A DNA stretch of 64,000 nucleotides from Micromonospora sp. MP36 (GCF_008119785.1 NZ_VSFA01000025.1:1-64000); one strand, 5' to 3'; positions 6,297 through 14,826 are shown, counted from the first letter of the stretch. Translations and numbers: made by a program. The notes: a model not told the origin generated them from the letters alone.

Positions 6297-8273
6297 ATGT
6301 CTGACGCGCTTCCCCAACTCGTTGCCGACCGGTACCGGCTCATCTCGCCGCTCGGCCAGGGCGGCATGGGTCGGGTGTGGAAGGCGCGCGACGAGGTGCT
6401 GCACCGGGACGTGGCCATCAAGGAACTCGTCCCGCCGCCGAGCCTCACCCCCGAGGAGCGCCGCGAGATGCGGGAGCGCTCGCTGCGGGAAGCGCGGGCG
6501 ATCGCCCGGCTGAACAACATCAACGTGGTTCGCATCTTCGACGTGCTGCGTACCGACGGCGACCCGTGGATCGTCATGGAGTACGTGCCGTCCAGGTCGT
6601 TGCAGGACACGATCGCCGAGGACGGTCCGGTGTCCACGGCCAAGGCTGTCCAGATCGGCCTCGGGGTGCTGGGCGCGTTGAAGGCCGCGCACAAGGCCGG
6701 CATCATGCACCGCGACGTCAAGCCGGGCAACGTGCTGCTCGGCAATGACGGCCGGGTGGTGCTCACCGACTTCGGCCTGGCCACCATCCCCGGCGACCCG
6801 AACGTGACCCGCACCGGCATGGTGCTCGGCTCGCCCGCGTACATCGCGCCCGAGCGGGCGCGGGACGGCACCGCGGGGCCGGAGGCCGATCTCTGGTCGC
6901 TGGGCGCGACCCTTTATGCGGCCGTCGAGGGCAAGTCGCCGTACGCCCGGCCGTCGGCGATCGCCACCCTGGCCGCGCTCGCCACCGAGCCGCTGCCGCC
7001 GCCGAAGAACGCTGGGCCGCTCAAGCCGGTTTTGCAGGGCCTGCTGCGCAAGGACCCGACCGAGCGGATCACCGCCGAGGTGGCGGAGCGCCTGCTCCGC
7101 AAGGCCGCCGGGCGGCGCGCGAAGAGCATCTCGCTGCTGGACGGCGTACGCCGGCCGGGGCCGAACGGTCCGCGCGAGCCGCGCCCGCCGCTGGTCCCGG
7201 GGCCGCGCCCGGTCGGCGGTTCGTCCACTTCGGCCCCTCGCAAGCCCGACCCGGCCTCGGTCGCCGCCGCAGGCGCGGCCGCCGCCACGGTCAAGGTTCC
7301 GGACGGGGCGGAGGACGCGCCCACCGCGAAGGTGATCCCGCCGGTCGCCGAGCCGACCGCGAAGCTCGACCCCGCGCCGGCCCTCGACGAGACGCGGGTG
7401 GACGGACCGGATCCGGCCGCCGACAACATCCGGGTCGACGGACCCGATCCGGCCCTCGACGAGACGCAGGTGGACGGCGAGCCGGTCGTCGACGGCCCGG
7501 CGGAGCCGCCGCCCCCGCCGAAGAGCCCGACCTCCGTCCTGGCGGCGCCGGTGAGTCCGGCGCCGTCGACCGGCCGGGCCGCGGTCGTCCCGAGTACGAA
7601 TCCGGAGCGCAACCGGCGCAACCTGCTGATCGGCGCGCTGGTCGCGGTGCTGCTGCTCGTCCTCGCGGTGGCCGTGCCACTGCTCACCAGCGGCGATGAC
7701 GGCGGTGACGGGGGCCGGCCGAGCGCGGCCACCAGCGGCGCCTCGGCACCGGCGGCGACCAGCGCCGCGCCGAGCAGCGCGGCGCCCAGCCCGACCCCGT
7801 CGGCGACGCCCTCGGCCTCCGCCGGCACCCTGCCCGCCGGCTGGCACTACTACAAGGGCCCGAACGGCTTCCAGGTGCCGATCCCGGACGGCTGGCAGGC
7901 CCGCGTTCGCTCCGACACCGTTGTGCTCTACGAGATCGGCGGGGCGCAACGCGTGCTGCTCGTCCAGTGGACCAACTCGCCTAAAAAAGGCGCGGACACG
8001 GAATGGCAGCAGCAGGAGCCCAACCGCCGGCGACTCGGCGACAACTACAAACTGGTGGACATCACTCGTTGCGACTACTACCGGACCTGCGCCGACTGGG
8101 ACTGGTTGGAGACGCGGAAGGGCGTCCGCTTCCACGTGCGCAACCGGGGCGTGGTTACCGCCAGCGACCGGGGCTTCGCCCTCCGGTGGGAGGTCCCGGA
8201 GAAGGACTGGGCGGCCAACCTGGCCAACTGGGACGTGATCACCAAGAACTTCAAGCCGGACCGGGTGGACTGA
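6297..8273 (+). CDS. PknB-type membrane Ser/Thr protein kinase
   Basis: A 658-residue eukaryotic-like kinase. The N-terminal catalytic domain (about 10-270) has the glycine loop LGQGGMGRVW, Lys42 in AIKEL, HRDVKPGN with catalytic Asp140, DFG with Asp158, and a SPAYIAPE activation segment. A Pro/Ala/Asp-rich linker with imperfect DETRVDGPDP repeats precedes one membrane helix (about 441-463). Outside the membrane, a Ser/Ala/Pro linker leads to a compact C-terminal domain (about 520-658) with two closely spaced cysteines. It lacks PASTA repeats, so the sensed signal is unknown. Confidence 0.92.
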   Translation: MSDALPQLVADRYRLISPLGQGGMGRVWKARDEVLHRDVAIKELVPPPSLTPEERREMRERSLREARAIARLNNINVVRIFDVLRTDGDPWIVMEYVPSRSLQDTIAEDGPVSTAKAVQIGLGVLGALKAAHKAGIMHRDVKPGNVLLGNDGRVVLTDFGLATIPGDPNVTRTGMVLGSPAYIAPERARDGTAGPEADLWSLGATLYAAVEGKSPYARPSAIATLAALATEPLPPPKNAGPLKPVLQGLLRKDPTERITAEVAERLLRKAAGRRAKSISLLDGVRRPGPNGPREPRPPLVPGPRPVGGSSTSAPRKPDPASVAAAGAAAATVKVPDGAEDAPTAKVIPPVAEPTAKLDPAPALDETRVDGPDPAADNIRVDGPDPALDETQVDGEPVVDGPAEPPPPPKSPTSVLAAPVSPAPSTGRAAVVPSTNPERNRRNLLIGALVAVLLLVLAVAVPLLTSGDDGGDGGRPSAATSGASAPAATSAAPSSAAPSPTPSATPSASAGTLPAGWHYYKGPNGFQVPIPDGWQARVRSDTVVLYEIGGAQRVLLVQWTNSPKKGADTEWQQQEPNRRRLGDNYKLVDITRCDYYRTCADWDWLETRKGVRFHVRNRGVVTASDRGFALRWEVPEKDWAANLANWDVITKNFKPDRVD

Positions 8274-8359
8274 GGGAGCAATCCCGGCCCGCGAAGTGAT
8301 TCGCATGGCCTTCCGTCGTACGGGGTAATGGAAGTTGCGACGACGGAAGGAGGTACGAC

Positions 8360-8590
8360 ATGGGTTACCGACACAAGGACACCGGGCCCCGGCTGGCACT
8401 ATGGATGCTGGTCGCGCTCGGGGACATCGTCCTTCTGCTGGTGAGCGCCGGCCTGTCCGCGCCGATTGCGGTGCTCACGGTCGTGGCCCTCGTCGCCGCG
8501 GGGGTGGCGACCTGGCGGCTGGCTAGCCGCACCACCCTGCCCGGACGGGGTGCGCTTCCCGTGCCGGCCGGCACGCGACGCCGGGTCTGA
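8360..8590 (+). CDS. Small membrane protein, unknown function
   Basis: A 76-residue protein with two hydrophobic helices (about 11-30 and 34-52) and a basic tail. The start ATG 8360 is set by a strong Shine-Dalgarno (GGAGG, 7 nt away). The family is not recognised. It stands alone between the kinase and a convergent lysozyme gene. Confidence 0.7.
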   Translation: MGYRHKDTGPRLALWMLVALGDIVLLLVSAGLSAPIAVLTVVALVAAGVATWRLASRTTLPGRGALPVPAGTRRRV

Positions 8591-8610
8591 CCGGGCGCCA
8601 CAGACGACGG

Positions 8611-8661
8611 CGGCGGCAGCCGGACGGGCTATCGACGTGATAGCCGGTCCCGCTGCCGCCG
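8611..8661. terminator. Bidirectional hairpin terminator
   Basis: CGGCGGCAGC (8611-8620) pairs with GCTGCCGCCG (8652-8661), and GGCTATC pairs with GATAGCC (8627-8645) inside it. It separates the convergent small membrane protein and lysozyme genes. There is no T-run, as is usual in this group. Confidence 0.7.
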
Positions 8662-8680
8662 ACCTGTTGCGTCAGGACCC

Positions 8681-9433
8681 TCAGGTGTTGTTGGCCAGCG
8701 CGATCAGGCGGGTCCGGTCACCGTTCCAGTAGTTGCGGTCCACGTTGCCGCTGATCCCGGAGACGCTGCCGGTGCTGGTGTACTGCCAGAAGCTCCAGAA
8801 CGGGGCGCCGGCCGGCAGGGTGCCGGGTGTGCTCGCCCAGCGGGCGATCCACAGCGGGTGGTTGGCCCACGGTCCCGTCCAGCTGCCGGTGCACTGGTTC
8901 CACCAGCTCGTGGTCGTGTAGATGACCGCGTACCGGCTGGTGCGTGACTTGTAGGTGTTGAGGAAGTCCTGGATCCAGTTGCGCATGCCGGTGGTGCTTA
9001 GGCCGTAGCAGTAGCCACCGGCGTACGGGTTGGCCTCCATGTCGAGCGCGGCGGGCAGGGTGCGGCTGTCGGCCGACCAGGCGCCGCCGTTGCTGGCCAG
9101 GAAGTTGGCCTGGGTGGCTCCGGAGGAGATGTTCGGCCGGGCGAAGTGGTACGCCCCGCGGATCACGCCGGCGTTGTATGCGCCGACGTAGTTGGCGCCG
9201 AACCGCGGATCCTTGTAGGTGGTGCCCTCGGTCGCCTTGATGAAGGCGAACTGGATGCCGGCGTTCCGGACGCTGGTCCAGTTGATGCTCCCCTGGTAGT
9301 TCGAGACGTCGATGCCGGGGGTGGTGGCGGCCGCCGCCGGTCCGGCGGTGGCGACGAGGGCCGCCGCCGCGGTGGTGGCGATGGTGAGGCCGGTGGCGAG
9401 CAGCCGGCGAACGGAGAGTCTGCTACGAGCCAT
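8681..9433 (-). CDS. Secreted GH25 lysozyme (muramidase)
   Basis: A 250-residue secreted glycoside hydrolase family 25 enzyme that cleaves peptidoglycan glycan chains. The signal peptide (about 1-35, ending GPAAAA) is followed by IDVSNYQG with the conserved first Asp, FAFIKATEGTTYKDPRF, RGAYHFARP, and the LDMEANP motif that carries catalytic acids. Start ATG 9433 has GGAGGG upstream; an extended frame further 5' has no support. The domain fills the mature protein, with no wall-binding module. The intergenic stretch up to 9558 is comparatively AT-rich. Confidence 0.9.
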   Translation of the reverse strand: MARSRLSVRRLLATGLTIATTAAAALVATAGPAAAATTPGIDVSNYQGSINWTSVRNAGIQFAFIKATEGTTYKDPRFGANYVGAYNAGVIRGAYHFARPNISSGATQANFLASNGGAWSADSRTLPAALDMEANPYAGGYCYGLSTTGMRNWIQDFLNTYKSRTSRYAVIYTTTSWWNQCTGSWTGPWANHPLWIARWASTPGTLPAGAPFWSFWQYTSTGSVSGISGNVDRNYWNGDRTRLIALANNT

Positions 9434-9558
9434 TGATGCCCTCCAGAGACGGCGATTGATTGATGCCCATCCTTGGAGGTAAGTGCCCCCTGCCGCAAGA
9501 GGGCTTAAAGAAATTTTCATTGACGGTCATCATCGCTTCGCTGGCCGCTCAGGGCTGG

Positions 9559-10119
9559 TCAGCCAAGCGTGGCCGGGTCCAGTGCCCAGCGGAACGGCTC
9601 GGTGAACGTAAGAGTCTCGCCGGCCTTGGCCACCCGCTCCTCGACGTAGTGCGCGCCCTCGAGCCGGTACAGCCGCAGCGCATGGCTGCCGCCGTCCTGC
9701 TCGACGAGCAAGTACCACGGGATCCGGGCGATCGCGTAGAGCTGCATCTTGACCAGGCGGTCGGCGGCGGCGTTCACGGGAGAAACGATCTCGCAGACGA
9801 GCCGGACCTCGGCTGCCTCGATCACGGTGCCCTCGTCATCGGTGTCAGCGACGACCAGGTCCGGAATGACGATCCGATTCACCCCGAGCCGGACGTTCAC
9901 GGCCTCGAACACGAGAAGCCCGTCCGGTGCGACGGCCGACTCCACCGAGTTGGCGAGCCGGCGCGAGACAGTCTGATGCCGCTTGCTCGGGGCCGGGCTT
10001 ACGATCAGGCTCCCGTCGAGCAGTTCGATCCGGTTACGGCTCTCGCCCATGGCGAAGTAGTCGGCCTCGGTCCAGAGGCCGACATGCTGGTCAAGAGGCT
10101 CAAGGGGTGCCGCACTCAC
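9559..10119 (-). CDS. Uma2 family protein (PD-(D/E)XK nuclease fold)
   Basis: A 186-residue Uma2/DUF820 protein. Conserved parts are the N-terminal MGESRNRIELLDGSLIVSP, then IPDLVVAD with the Asp, LVCEIVSP with the Glu, and a downstream Lys in RLVKMQLYA, matching the restriction-nuclease-like core. The biological role of this family is unsettled; members are often multicopy in actinobacteria and cyanobacteria. Start GTG 10119 has GGGAGGTG upstream. No partner gene is adjacent. Confidence 0.85.
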   Translation of the reverse strand: MSAAPLEPLDQHVGLWTEADYFAMGESRNRIELLDGSLIVSPAPSKRHQTVSRRLANSVESAVAPDGLLVFEAVNVRLGVNRIVIPDLVVADTDDEGTVIEAAEVRLVCEIVSPVNAAADRLVKMQLYAIARIPWYLLVEQDGGSHALRLYRLEGAHYVEERVAKAGETLTFTEPFRWALDPATLG

Positions 10120-10205
10120 CGGCGTTCACCTCCCGCTCCGATCGCCACCCGGTCAGTCTCACGCGATACGAGGCCGCGCCCGCCGAACGACACAGCTCGG
10201 GCCGG

Positions 10206-10211
10206 TAAGCT
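10206..10211 (+). promoter_or_regulatory. Leaderless -10 element for the M50-like gene
   Basis: TAAGCT ends 8 nt before ATG 10220. No Shine-Dalgarno is visible in the 8-nt gap. Confidence 0.4.
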
Positions 10212-10219
10212 GCCCGCCC

Positions 10220-10963
10220 ATGCCCCTCATCGACGGCCTCACCACCCTCTGGGACAAGCTGTTGAGCGCGCAGCCCGACCCGCCGCCGCTGCTGGTGCTG
10301 GTCACCGCCGCCGTGGCGCTGGCGGTGGTCGCCACCCGGGTGCCCTGGCGGATCGCCCGCAACGCGGTGACCATCGCGCACGAGGGCGGCCACGCCCTGA
10401 CCGCGCTGCTGACCGGCCGGAAGCTGCGCGGTATCCGGCTGCACTCGGACACCTCCGGGCTCACCCTCTCCGCGGGCCGCCCCAGCGGCCCCGGCATGAT
10501 CTTCACCCTGCTGTCCGGGTACGTCGCCCCGTCGCTGGTCGGTCTCGCCGGGGCGTGGCTGCTCGCTGGTAACCGGATCACCCTGCTGCTCTGGGTCGCC
10601 GTGGTGCTGCTGCTGGCCATGCTGGTGCTGATCCGCAACGTCTTCGGGGTGCTGTCGCTGCTGGTCACCGGCGGTGTGGTGCTGGCGGTGTCCTGGTACG
10701 CGTCGCCGCAGGTGCAGGCGGCCTTCGCCTGGACGTCGGTCTGGTTCCTGCTCCTCGGCGGCGTACGCCCGGTGGTCGAGCTGCAACGGCTGCGCGGCCG
10801 GGGTCGGATGCCCCAGTCCGACGCCGACCAACTCGCCCGGCTCACGCCGTTCCCGGCGCTGTTCTGGGTGACGGTCTTCGCCCTGGTCAACCTGGCCGTG
10901 CTGGTCGGCGGCGCGCTGCTGCTGGCCGGCCCGATCCTCACCGACACGGGCCTCACCCTCTAG
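10220..10963 (+). CDS. M50-like membrane metallopeptidase
   Basis: A 247-residue membrane protein with about six helices and an HEGGHALTALLTGR motif near residue 54, the HExxH-type zinc site of M50 proteases (here HEGGH). Several hydrophobic segments follow, with conserved RNVFGV and GGVRPVVELQR stretches between helices. Proteins of this actinobacterial group are annotated M50, but no substrate is known and no PDZ domain is present. Confidence 0.8.
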   Translation: MPLIDGLTTLWDKLLSAQPDPPPLLVLVTAAVALAVVATRVPWRIARNAVTIAHEGGHALTALLTGRKLRGIRLHSDTSGLTLSAGRPSGPGMIFTLLSGYVAPSLVGLAGAWLLAGNRITLLLWVAVVLLLAMLVLIRNVFGVLSLLVTGGVVLAVSWYASPQVQAAFAWTSVWFLLLGGVRPVVELQRLRGRGRMPQSDADQLARLTPFPALFWVTVFALVNLAVLVGGALLLAGPILTDTGLTL

Positions 10964-11030
10964 CCACGTCAGACCTGCCTTGCGCGAGCGAGAACGGCGG
11001 GCATCGGTCCCGGACATTAGGCTGACCAAC

Positions 11031-11056
11031 TTGATTAGGAATCGTCGGTGATCCTA
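11031..11056. other. Possible left end of the TnpB-like element (TTGAT plus bulged hairpin)
   Basis: TTGAT (11031-11035) is followed at once by a 21-nt imperfect hairpin (11036-11056) in which TAGGATC pairs with GATCCTA around a bulged A. IS200/IS605-type ends carry subterminal bulged hairpins, and ISDra2 inserts next to TTGAT. The assignment is inference; no related element was compared. Confidence 0.3.
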
Positions 11057-11144
11057 GGTTAGCCGTGTGAATGGTGGCGTTTCGCTTTTGGGTTGGTTCG
11101 GGGGAGATTCCGGTGATGTGGGCCGTTCGTGATCGCGGGTTCTC

Positions 11145-13133
11145 TTGGTTCGATGGCGGGGCGATGAGTCGGTGAGCGGGAAGCTGCCGCTGGCTGAGGG
11201 TGAGGCCTCCCGTACCGCTTGCGCCCGTGCTTCGCTGCGATCGGGGGTGGACGAGGAGAGCGGTGAGGTTCTGTCGCAGGCGGTGCTTGCGCAACGGATG
11301 GGCTGGTGTGCCGATCTGGTGGCGGGCATGGTCTCCGGCCTGTTGGCGGAGCGGTGGAACTGCGCGGATGTGGAGGTGTTGGCCTCCGGTGTGGACGCCG
11401 GCGGCCGGAAGCTCCCATCGAATGCGTGGATGGCGTTGCGGCGCCTGGGGTGGACCGCCACCGCGCCCGAGGGTGTGAAGGTCAATGACCGGATCGCGCG
11501 CATGGCGCAGGAGCAGGCGGGGCGGGCACTTCGTTCGGCGTGGTGGCGTGCTGCATTGACCTCCGGGGTGTTGGCGACGTGGCCGGCCGATCCGCGCAAG
11601 CGCACTCCAGGGGAGTGGGAGCAGGTGCGTCGGGCGGTTCCGGGTGGGGAGCATCTGTCGTCGGGTGTCATCAAGTCCCGCACGCGGCAGGCTGCCAGGT
11701 TCCTTGCCGTCAATGGGCGGCTGCCGGTGGATGTGTTCGAGTTGGAAGGTGTCCCAAGGGTGGCGCGGATGCTGCTGTTGGCCGCGTGTGACCGGCAGCA
11801 GGCCAGCATCGAGCGCAGCGACACTGACGCTCGGAGGGTGTTGCTGCGGTTGCAGTTGCCCACGCGCCCGGATCCGCGATCGTATCGGGATTGGACGTGG
11901 GTGGCCTGTCCGATCAGCCTGCCGCCCACGGTCCCCGCCTCGGCGATACTGCACCTGCCCACCCTGCGCGTGACCGGCCGACAGGTGTGCGCCGATGTGG
12001 CGTACACGCACGCTGTGCCGAAGGCCCGGCGGACCGGTCACACGGTGGCGGTCGGCGTGGACTGGGGTCTCAACACTCTCCTCAGCGAGGGAGCCCTGCG
12101 ACTGCACGAGGATGGGCGGATCACCGCGTTGGGGGCGGGCGGTCAGTTCCGGGCCGCCGGGGTCCTCGCCAAGCAGCACCGCCTGCGCCGGCACAGTGAG
12201 CGGCTGCACGCCAAGGCCGACCACTACCAGCGCCTCGCCGGCTGTGACGAGCGGCATCAGCTCGTCGGCAAGCACGAGGTGCTGCGCGACGAGATCCGCC
12301 ACGTCTCCGCACGCCGCCAGAACCTGAACGCCGCGCTCGCGTGGGCTGCCGCCCGCTGGGCCGTCGACCAGGCGATCGCCGCCAGGGCGACCGTCATCTA
12401 CGTCGAAGACCTAAGGTCGTTGGAAGCCAAGGGCATGGGCGCCACCCTCAACACCCGGCTGTCCCAGCAAGTGCGCGGGCAGATCGTCGACCGGATACGG
12501 CACCTCGCCGCCGAGCACGGTATCGCTGTCGTCACCACGCCTGCGCGCAACACCTCGAAGCACTGCCCGCAGTGCCTGACACCGCTGCGGCACTGCAAGG
12601 CCCCCGATAAGCCGACGGTGGCGGGCTGGAAGTGGGCTGTCTGTCCCCACCAGTCCTGCCGGTGGCAGGGCGACCGCGACCAGGGCGCCTGGCGACGCAT
12701 CGCCGCCCGCGGCCTGACCCACCAGGCAAAGACCGCCATCGACAAGACCAGCGGGCACATGGTCATCCGCGCCGTAGTCGACAAACTCGAAACGGCAGCG
12801 GTCATCACGAAGACCAGCCGGGCCGACCGGTCGAAGACCGGCCCCACCCGGCGCAAGGCACCACGCCCCGCGCCCAGGCGACGCAGGGCACCCTCCCCCA
12901 CCCGGCCCCACAGCCTGGCGGGTAAGCGTCCGGAGGGACACGCACCAACGGACCGGAAGCTGTCCCGCGCAGCCCACCGACACCAGGGCGTGAACACGAC
13001 CAGCACACCCACCACCGGCCACCGGCCGCGCGGAGCCGCCCTGGGCGCGGGATTCCACTTCCACGCCCACGCGTCCCCACCACGGTGGGAAACGATCCCG
13101 GAAACTCAATCCGACTCAGGATCGCTAAGCTGA
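11145..13133 (+). CDS. Large standalone TnpB-like RuvC nuclease (IS605 OrfB superfamily)
   Basis: The 662-codon protein has a split RuvC core: VGVDWGLN (Asp306), IYVEDLRSLEAKG (Glu421) and GDRDQGAW (Asp510/Asp512). A zinc ribbon is inserted before the last motif (CPQC at 474/477, then Cys500 and Cys505). TnpB proteins are RNA-guided nucleases of IS200/IS605 and IS607 elements. It differs from standard TnpB: about 300 residues precede RuvC-I, the usual NAA after DRD is replaced by GAW, and residues after about 553 are a basic Pro/Arg/Ser tail. No TnpA gene is nearby. TTG 11145 is the most upstream start; GTG 11172 is also possible. All acidic residues are present, so nuclease activity is plausible. 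Confidence 0.8.
   Translation: MVRWRGDESVSGKLPLAEGEASRTACARASLRSGVDEESGEVLSQAVLAQRMGWCADLVAGMVSGLLAERWNCADVEVLASGVDAGGRKLPSNAWMALRRLGWTATAPEGVKVNDRIARMAQEQAGRALRSAWWRAALTSGVLATWPADPRKRTPGEWEQVRRAVPGGEHLSSGVIKSRTRQAARFLAVNGRLPVDVFELEGVPRVARMLLLAACDRQQASIERSDTDARRVLLRLQLPTRPDPRSYRDWTWVACPISLPPTVPASAILHLPTLRVTGRQVCADVAYTHAVPKARRTGHTVAVGVDWGLNTLLSEGALRLHEDGRITALGAGGQFRAAGVLAKQHRLRRHSERLHAKADHYQRLAGCDERHQLVGKHEVLRDEIRHVSARRQNLNAALAWAAARWAVDQAIAARATVIYVEDLRSLEAKGMGATLNTRLSQQVRGQIVDRIRHLAAEHGIAVVTTPARNTSKHCPQCLTPLRHCKAPDKPTVAGWKWAVCPHQSCRWQGDRDQGAWRRIAARGLTHQAKTAIDKTSGHMVIRAVVDKLETAAVITKTSRADRSKTGPTRRKAPRPAPRRRRAPSPTRPHSLAGKRPEGHAPTDRKLSRAAHRHQGVNTTSTPTTGHRPRGAALGAGFHFHAHASPPRWETIPETQSDSGSLS
12810..13133 (+). 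ncRNA. Possible guide (omega) RNA scaffold overlapping the tnpB 3' end
   Basis: In TnpB loci the 3' end of the gene and the element's right end encode the guide RNA scaffold. Here the last roughly 110 codons encode low-complexity basic sequence unlike any folded domain, rich in short inverted repeats, including CCCAC-cacg-GTGGG at 13076-13089. This is inferred from position and composition; I could not fold it or compare homologues. Confidence 0.25.
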
Positions 13134-13135
13134 TC
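13120..13135. other. Possible right end of the TnpB-like element (bulged hairpin)
   Basis: GATC-GC-taa-GC-t-GATC forms a short hairpin with a bulged T overlapping the stop codon. It resembles the bulged hairpin at the left flank in style, though not in sequence. TCAA occurs just upstream at 13106-13109. The exact boundary is unknown. Confidence 0.25.
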
Positions 13136-13152
13136 AGGGACGCTGCCCGGCC

Positions 13153-13758
13153 ATGGACGAGGTGACCGCCCGGAACCGGGCCGCGTACGACCGGATCGCC
13201 GAGGACTTCGCCGCTCGCAACCCCGAGATGCCCGGCCCGTACCTGGCGCTGGCCGACGAGTTCCAGCGGCGGACCGACGGCCCCCTGCTCGACCTGGGCT
13301 GCGGCCCCGGCCGGGACCTCGGCTACTGGGCCGGTCGCGGATCGGCGATCGTCGGCCTGGACCTGTCAGCCGCGATGTTGCGCGCCGCCCGTGACCGGGT
13401 CGACGTCCCGCTGGTGCAGGGCGACATGTTGCGGCTGCCGTTCCGGGACGGCGCCTTCGGCGGGGTCTGGTGCTCCGCCTCCCTGCTGCACCTGCCCAAG
13501 GCGGCGGCCCCGGCGGTGCTGGCCGAGGTCGGTCGGATGCTGCGCCCCGGCTGTCCGTTGCTGCTCAGCCTGCAGGAGGGCGACGGGGAATGCTGGCAGG
13601 GGTGGCCCGGCCAGGAAGCCGACCGGTTCTTCGCCCGGTACCGCCCCGCCGAGGCCGAGGCGTTGCTGGCCCAGGCAGGTTTCCGCCTGCTTCGCCGGGA
13701 GCGGGACGTCACCCCGGCGGGCAAGCGGTGGTTGTGCCACCTCGCCACGGCGGACTGA
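13153..13758 (+). CDS. Class I SAM-dependent methyltransferase
   Basis: A 201-residue methyltransferase (Methyltransf_11 type): LLDLGCGPGRDLGYWAGRG is motif I, GLDLSAAMLRAAR the acidic loop, QGDMLRLPFRDGAFGGVW motif II, and LRPGCPLLLSLQEG motif III. The substrate is unknown. It lies 19 bp after the TnpB-like stop and 21 bp before the ketopantoate-reductase-like gene, so it probably shares a transcript with the latter. Confidence 0.85.
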   Translation: MDEVTARNRAAYDRIAEDFAARNPEMPGPYLALADEFQRRTDGPLLDLGCGPGRDLGYWAGRGSAIVGLDLSAAMLRAARDRVDVPLVQGDMLRLPFRDGAFGGVWCSASLLHLPKAAAPAVLAEVGRMLRPGCPLLLSLQEGDGECWQGWPGQEADRFFARYRPAEAEALLAQAGFRLLRRERDVTPAGKRWLCHLATAD

Positions 13759-13779
13759 CCGGCGAGGCAGAATCAGACC

Positions 13780-14763
13780 GTGCGATACGTGATCATCGGG
13801 GCGGGCGCAGTCGGCGGCACCATTGGCGTACGGCTGGGGGAGGCCGGCCGCGACGTGACGCTGGTGGCCCGCGGCGCGCACCTGGACGCCATCCGCGAGC
13901 GGGGGCTGGTCCTGCGGACGCCGGAGGGTAGGGTGACCGGCCGGCTGCCCGCCGTGGCCGGGCCGGGCGACCGGCCGCTGCCGGCCGACACCGTGCTGGT
14001 GCTGACGGTCAAGTCGCAGGACACCGAGGCGGCGCTGGCGACCTGGGTGGACGCCCCGGTCGAGGGCGGCGGCACGGCGGGTGAGCGGCTGCCGATCCTC
14101 CTCGCCCAGAACGGCGTCGCCAACGAGCGGGCCGCGCTGCGGCTCTTCGCCCGGGTGCACCCGGTCTGCGTCTGGCTGCCCGCCACCCACCTCGAACCGG
14201 GTGTGGTGGTCGCCAACGGGCACCCGCACCCGGGCATGCTGCACTTGGGCCGCTACCCGTCCGGGTCGGACGACACCAGCCGGACGGTGGCCGCCGACCT
14301 GACCGCCGCCGGTTTCGTCGCTCCGGTCCGCGACGACGCGATGCGCTGGAAGTACGGCAAGCTGCTCGGCAACCTCGGCAACGGCCTCCAGGCGCTGCTC
14401 GGCTCGGACATCCCGGAACCGCTCGCCGCCCGGGTACGCGCCGAGGGGGAGGCCGTGCTGGCCGCCGCCGGCATCGCGCACACCACCCCGGCCGAGGAGG
14501 CCGCCGAGCGGGGCGACCAGGCGCGGCACCGGCCCGTCGACGGCGAGGAGCGGGCCGGCGGATCCACCTGGCAGAGCCTGGCCCGGGGCGCGGGCTCCGC
14601 CGAGGCCGACCACCTCAACGGCGAGATCGTGCTGCTTGGCCGGCTGCACGGGGTGCCGACCCCGGCGAACGCGGCGGTCCAGGTCGCGGTCCGCCGGGCG
14701 GTACGCGAGCGCATCCCGGCCGGCGGGTTCCCCCTCGTCGAGTTGGAGAAAATGGTCGGCTGA
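13780..14763 (+). CDS. Ketopantoate reductase family oxidoreductase (PanE/ApbA-like)
   Basis: A 327-residue NAD(P)-dependent reductase. Residues 1-30 hold the Rossmann signature VIIGAGAVGGTIGVRL, followed by LTVKSQDTEAAL and the substrate-side Lys region DAMRWKYGKLLGNLGN; the C-terminal helical domain completes the family fold. 2-Dehydropantoate 2-reductase acts in pantothenate synthesis, but this family has many members of other specificity and no pan genes are nearby, so I do not assign panE. GTG 13780 has CAGAAT 6 nt upstream, close to the leaderless pattern. Confidence 0.8.
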   Translation: MRYVIIGAGAVGGTIGVRLGEAGRDVTLVARGAHLDAIRERGLVLRTPEGRVTGRLPAVAGPGDRPLPADTVLVLTVKSQDTEAALATWVDAPVEGGGTAGERLPILLAQNGVANERAALRLFARVHPVCVWLPATHLEPGVVVANGHPHPGMLHLGRYPSGSDDTSRTVAADLTAAGFVAPVRDDAMRWKYGKLLGNLGNGLQALLGSDIPEPLAARVRAEGEAVLAAAGIAHTTPAEEAAERGDQARHRPVDGEERAGGSTWQSLARGAGSAEADHLNGEIVLLGRLHGVPTPANAAVQVAVRRAVRERIPAGGFPLVELEKMVG

Positions 14764-14767
14764 CCGG

Positions 14768-14796
14768 GCAACCCCACCCCCGACGCCAGGCGTCTC
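14768..14796 (+). promoter_or_regulatory. Candidate ECF-sigma promoter (autoregulation)
   Basis: GCAACC (14768-14773), a 17-bp spacer and CGTCTC (14791-14796) fit the CAACC/CGTC style of actinobacterial ECF promoters. It sits 30 bp before the sigma gene with a separate Shine-Dalgarno (GGGGGAGG) between, so the sigma factor may activate itself. Confidence 0.45.
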
Positions 14797-14826
14797 TCCT
14801 GCGACCGTCACGGGGGAGGTAACAGG

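Noticed and set aside
12411..13109. 232-codon antisense frame under the TnpB-like gene, as a possible partner
   Set aside because: It is opposite the RuvC/zinc-ribbon region whose coding is secure; the translation has no motif.
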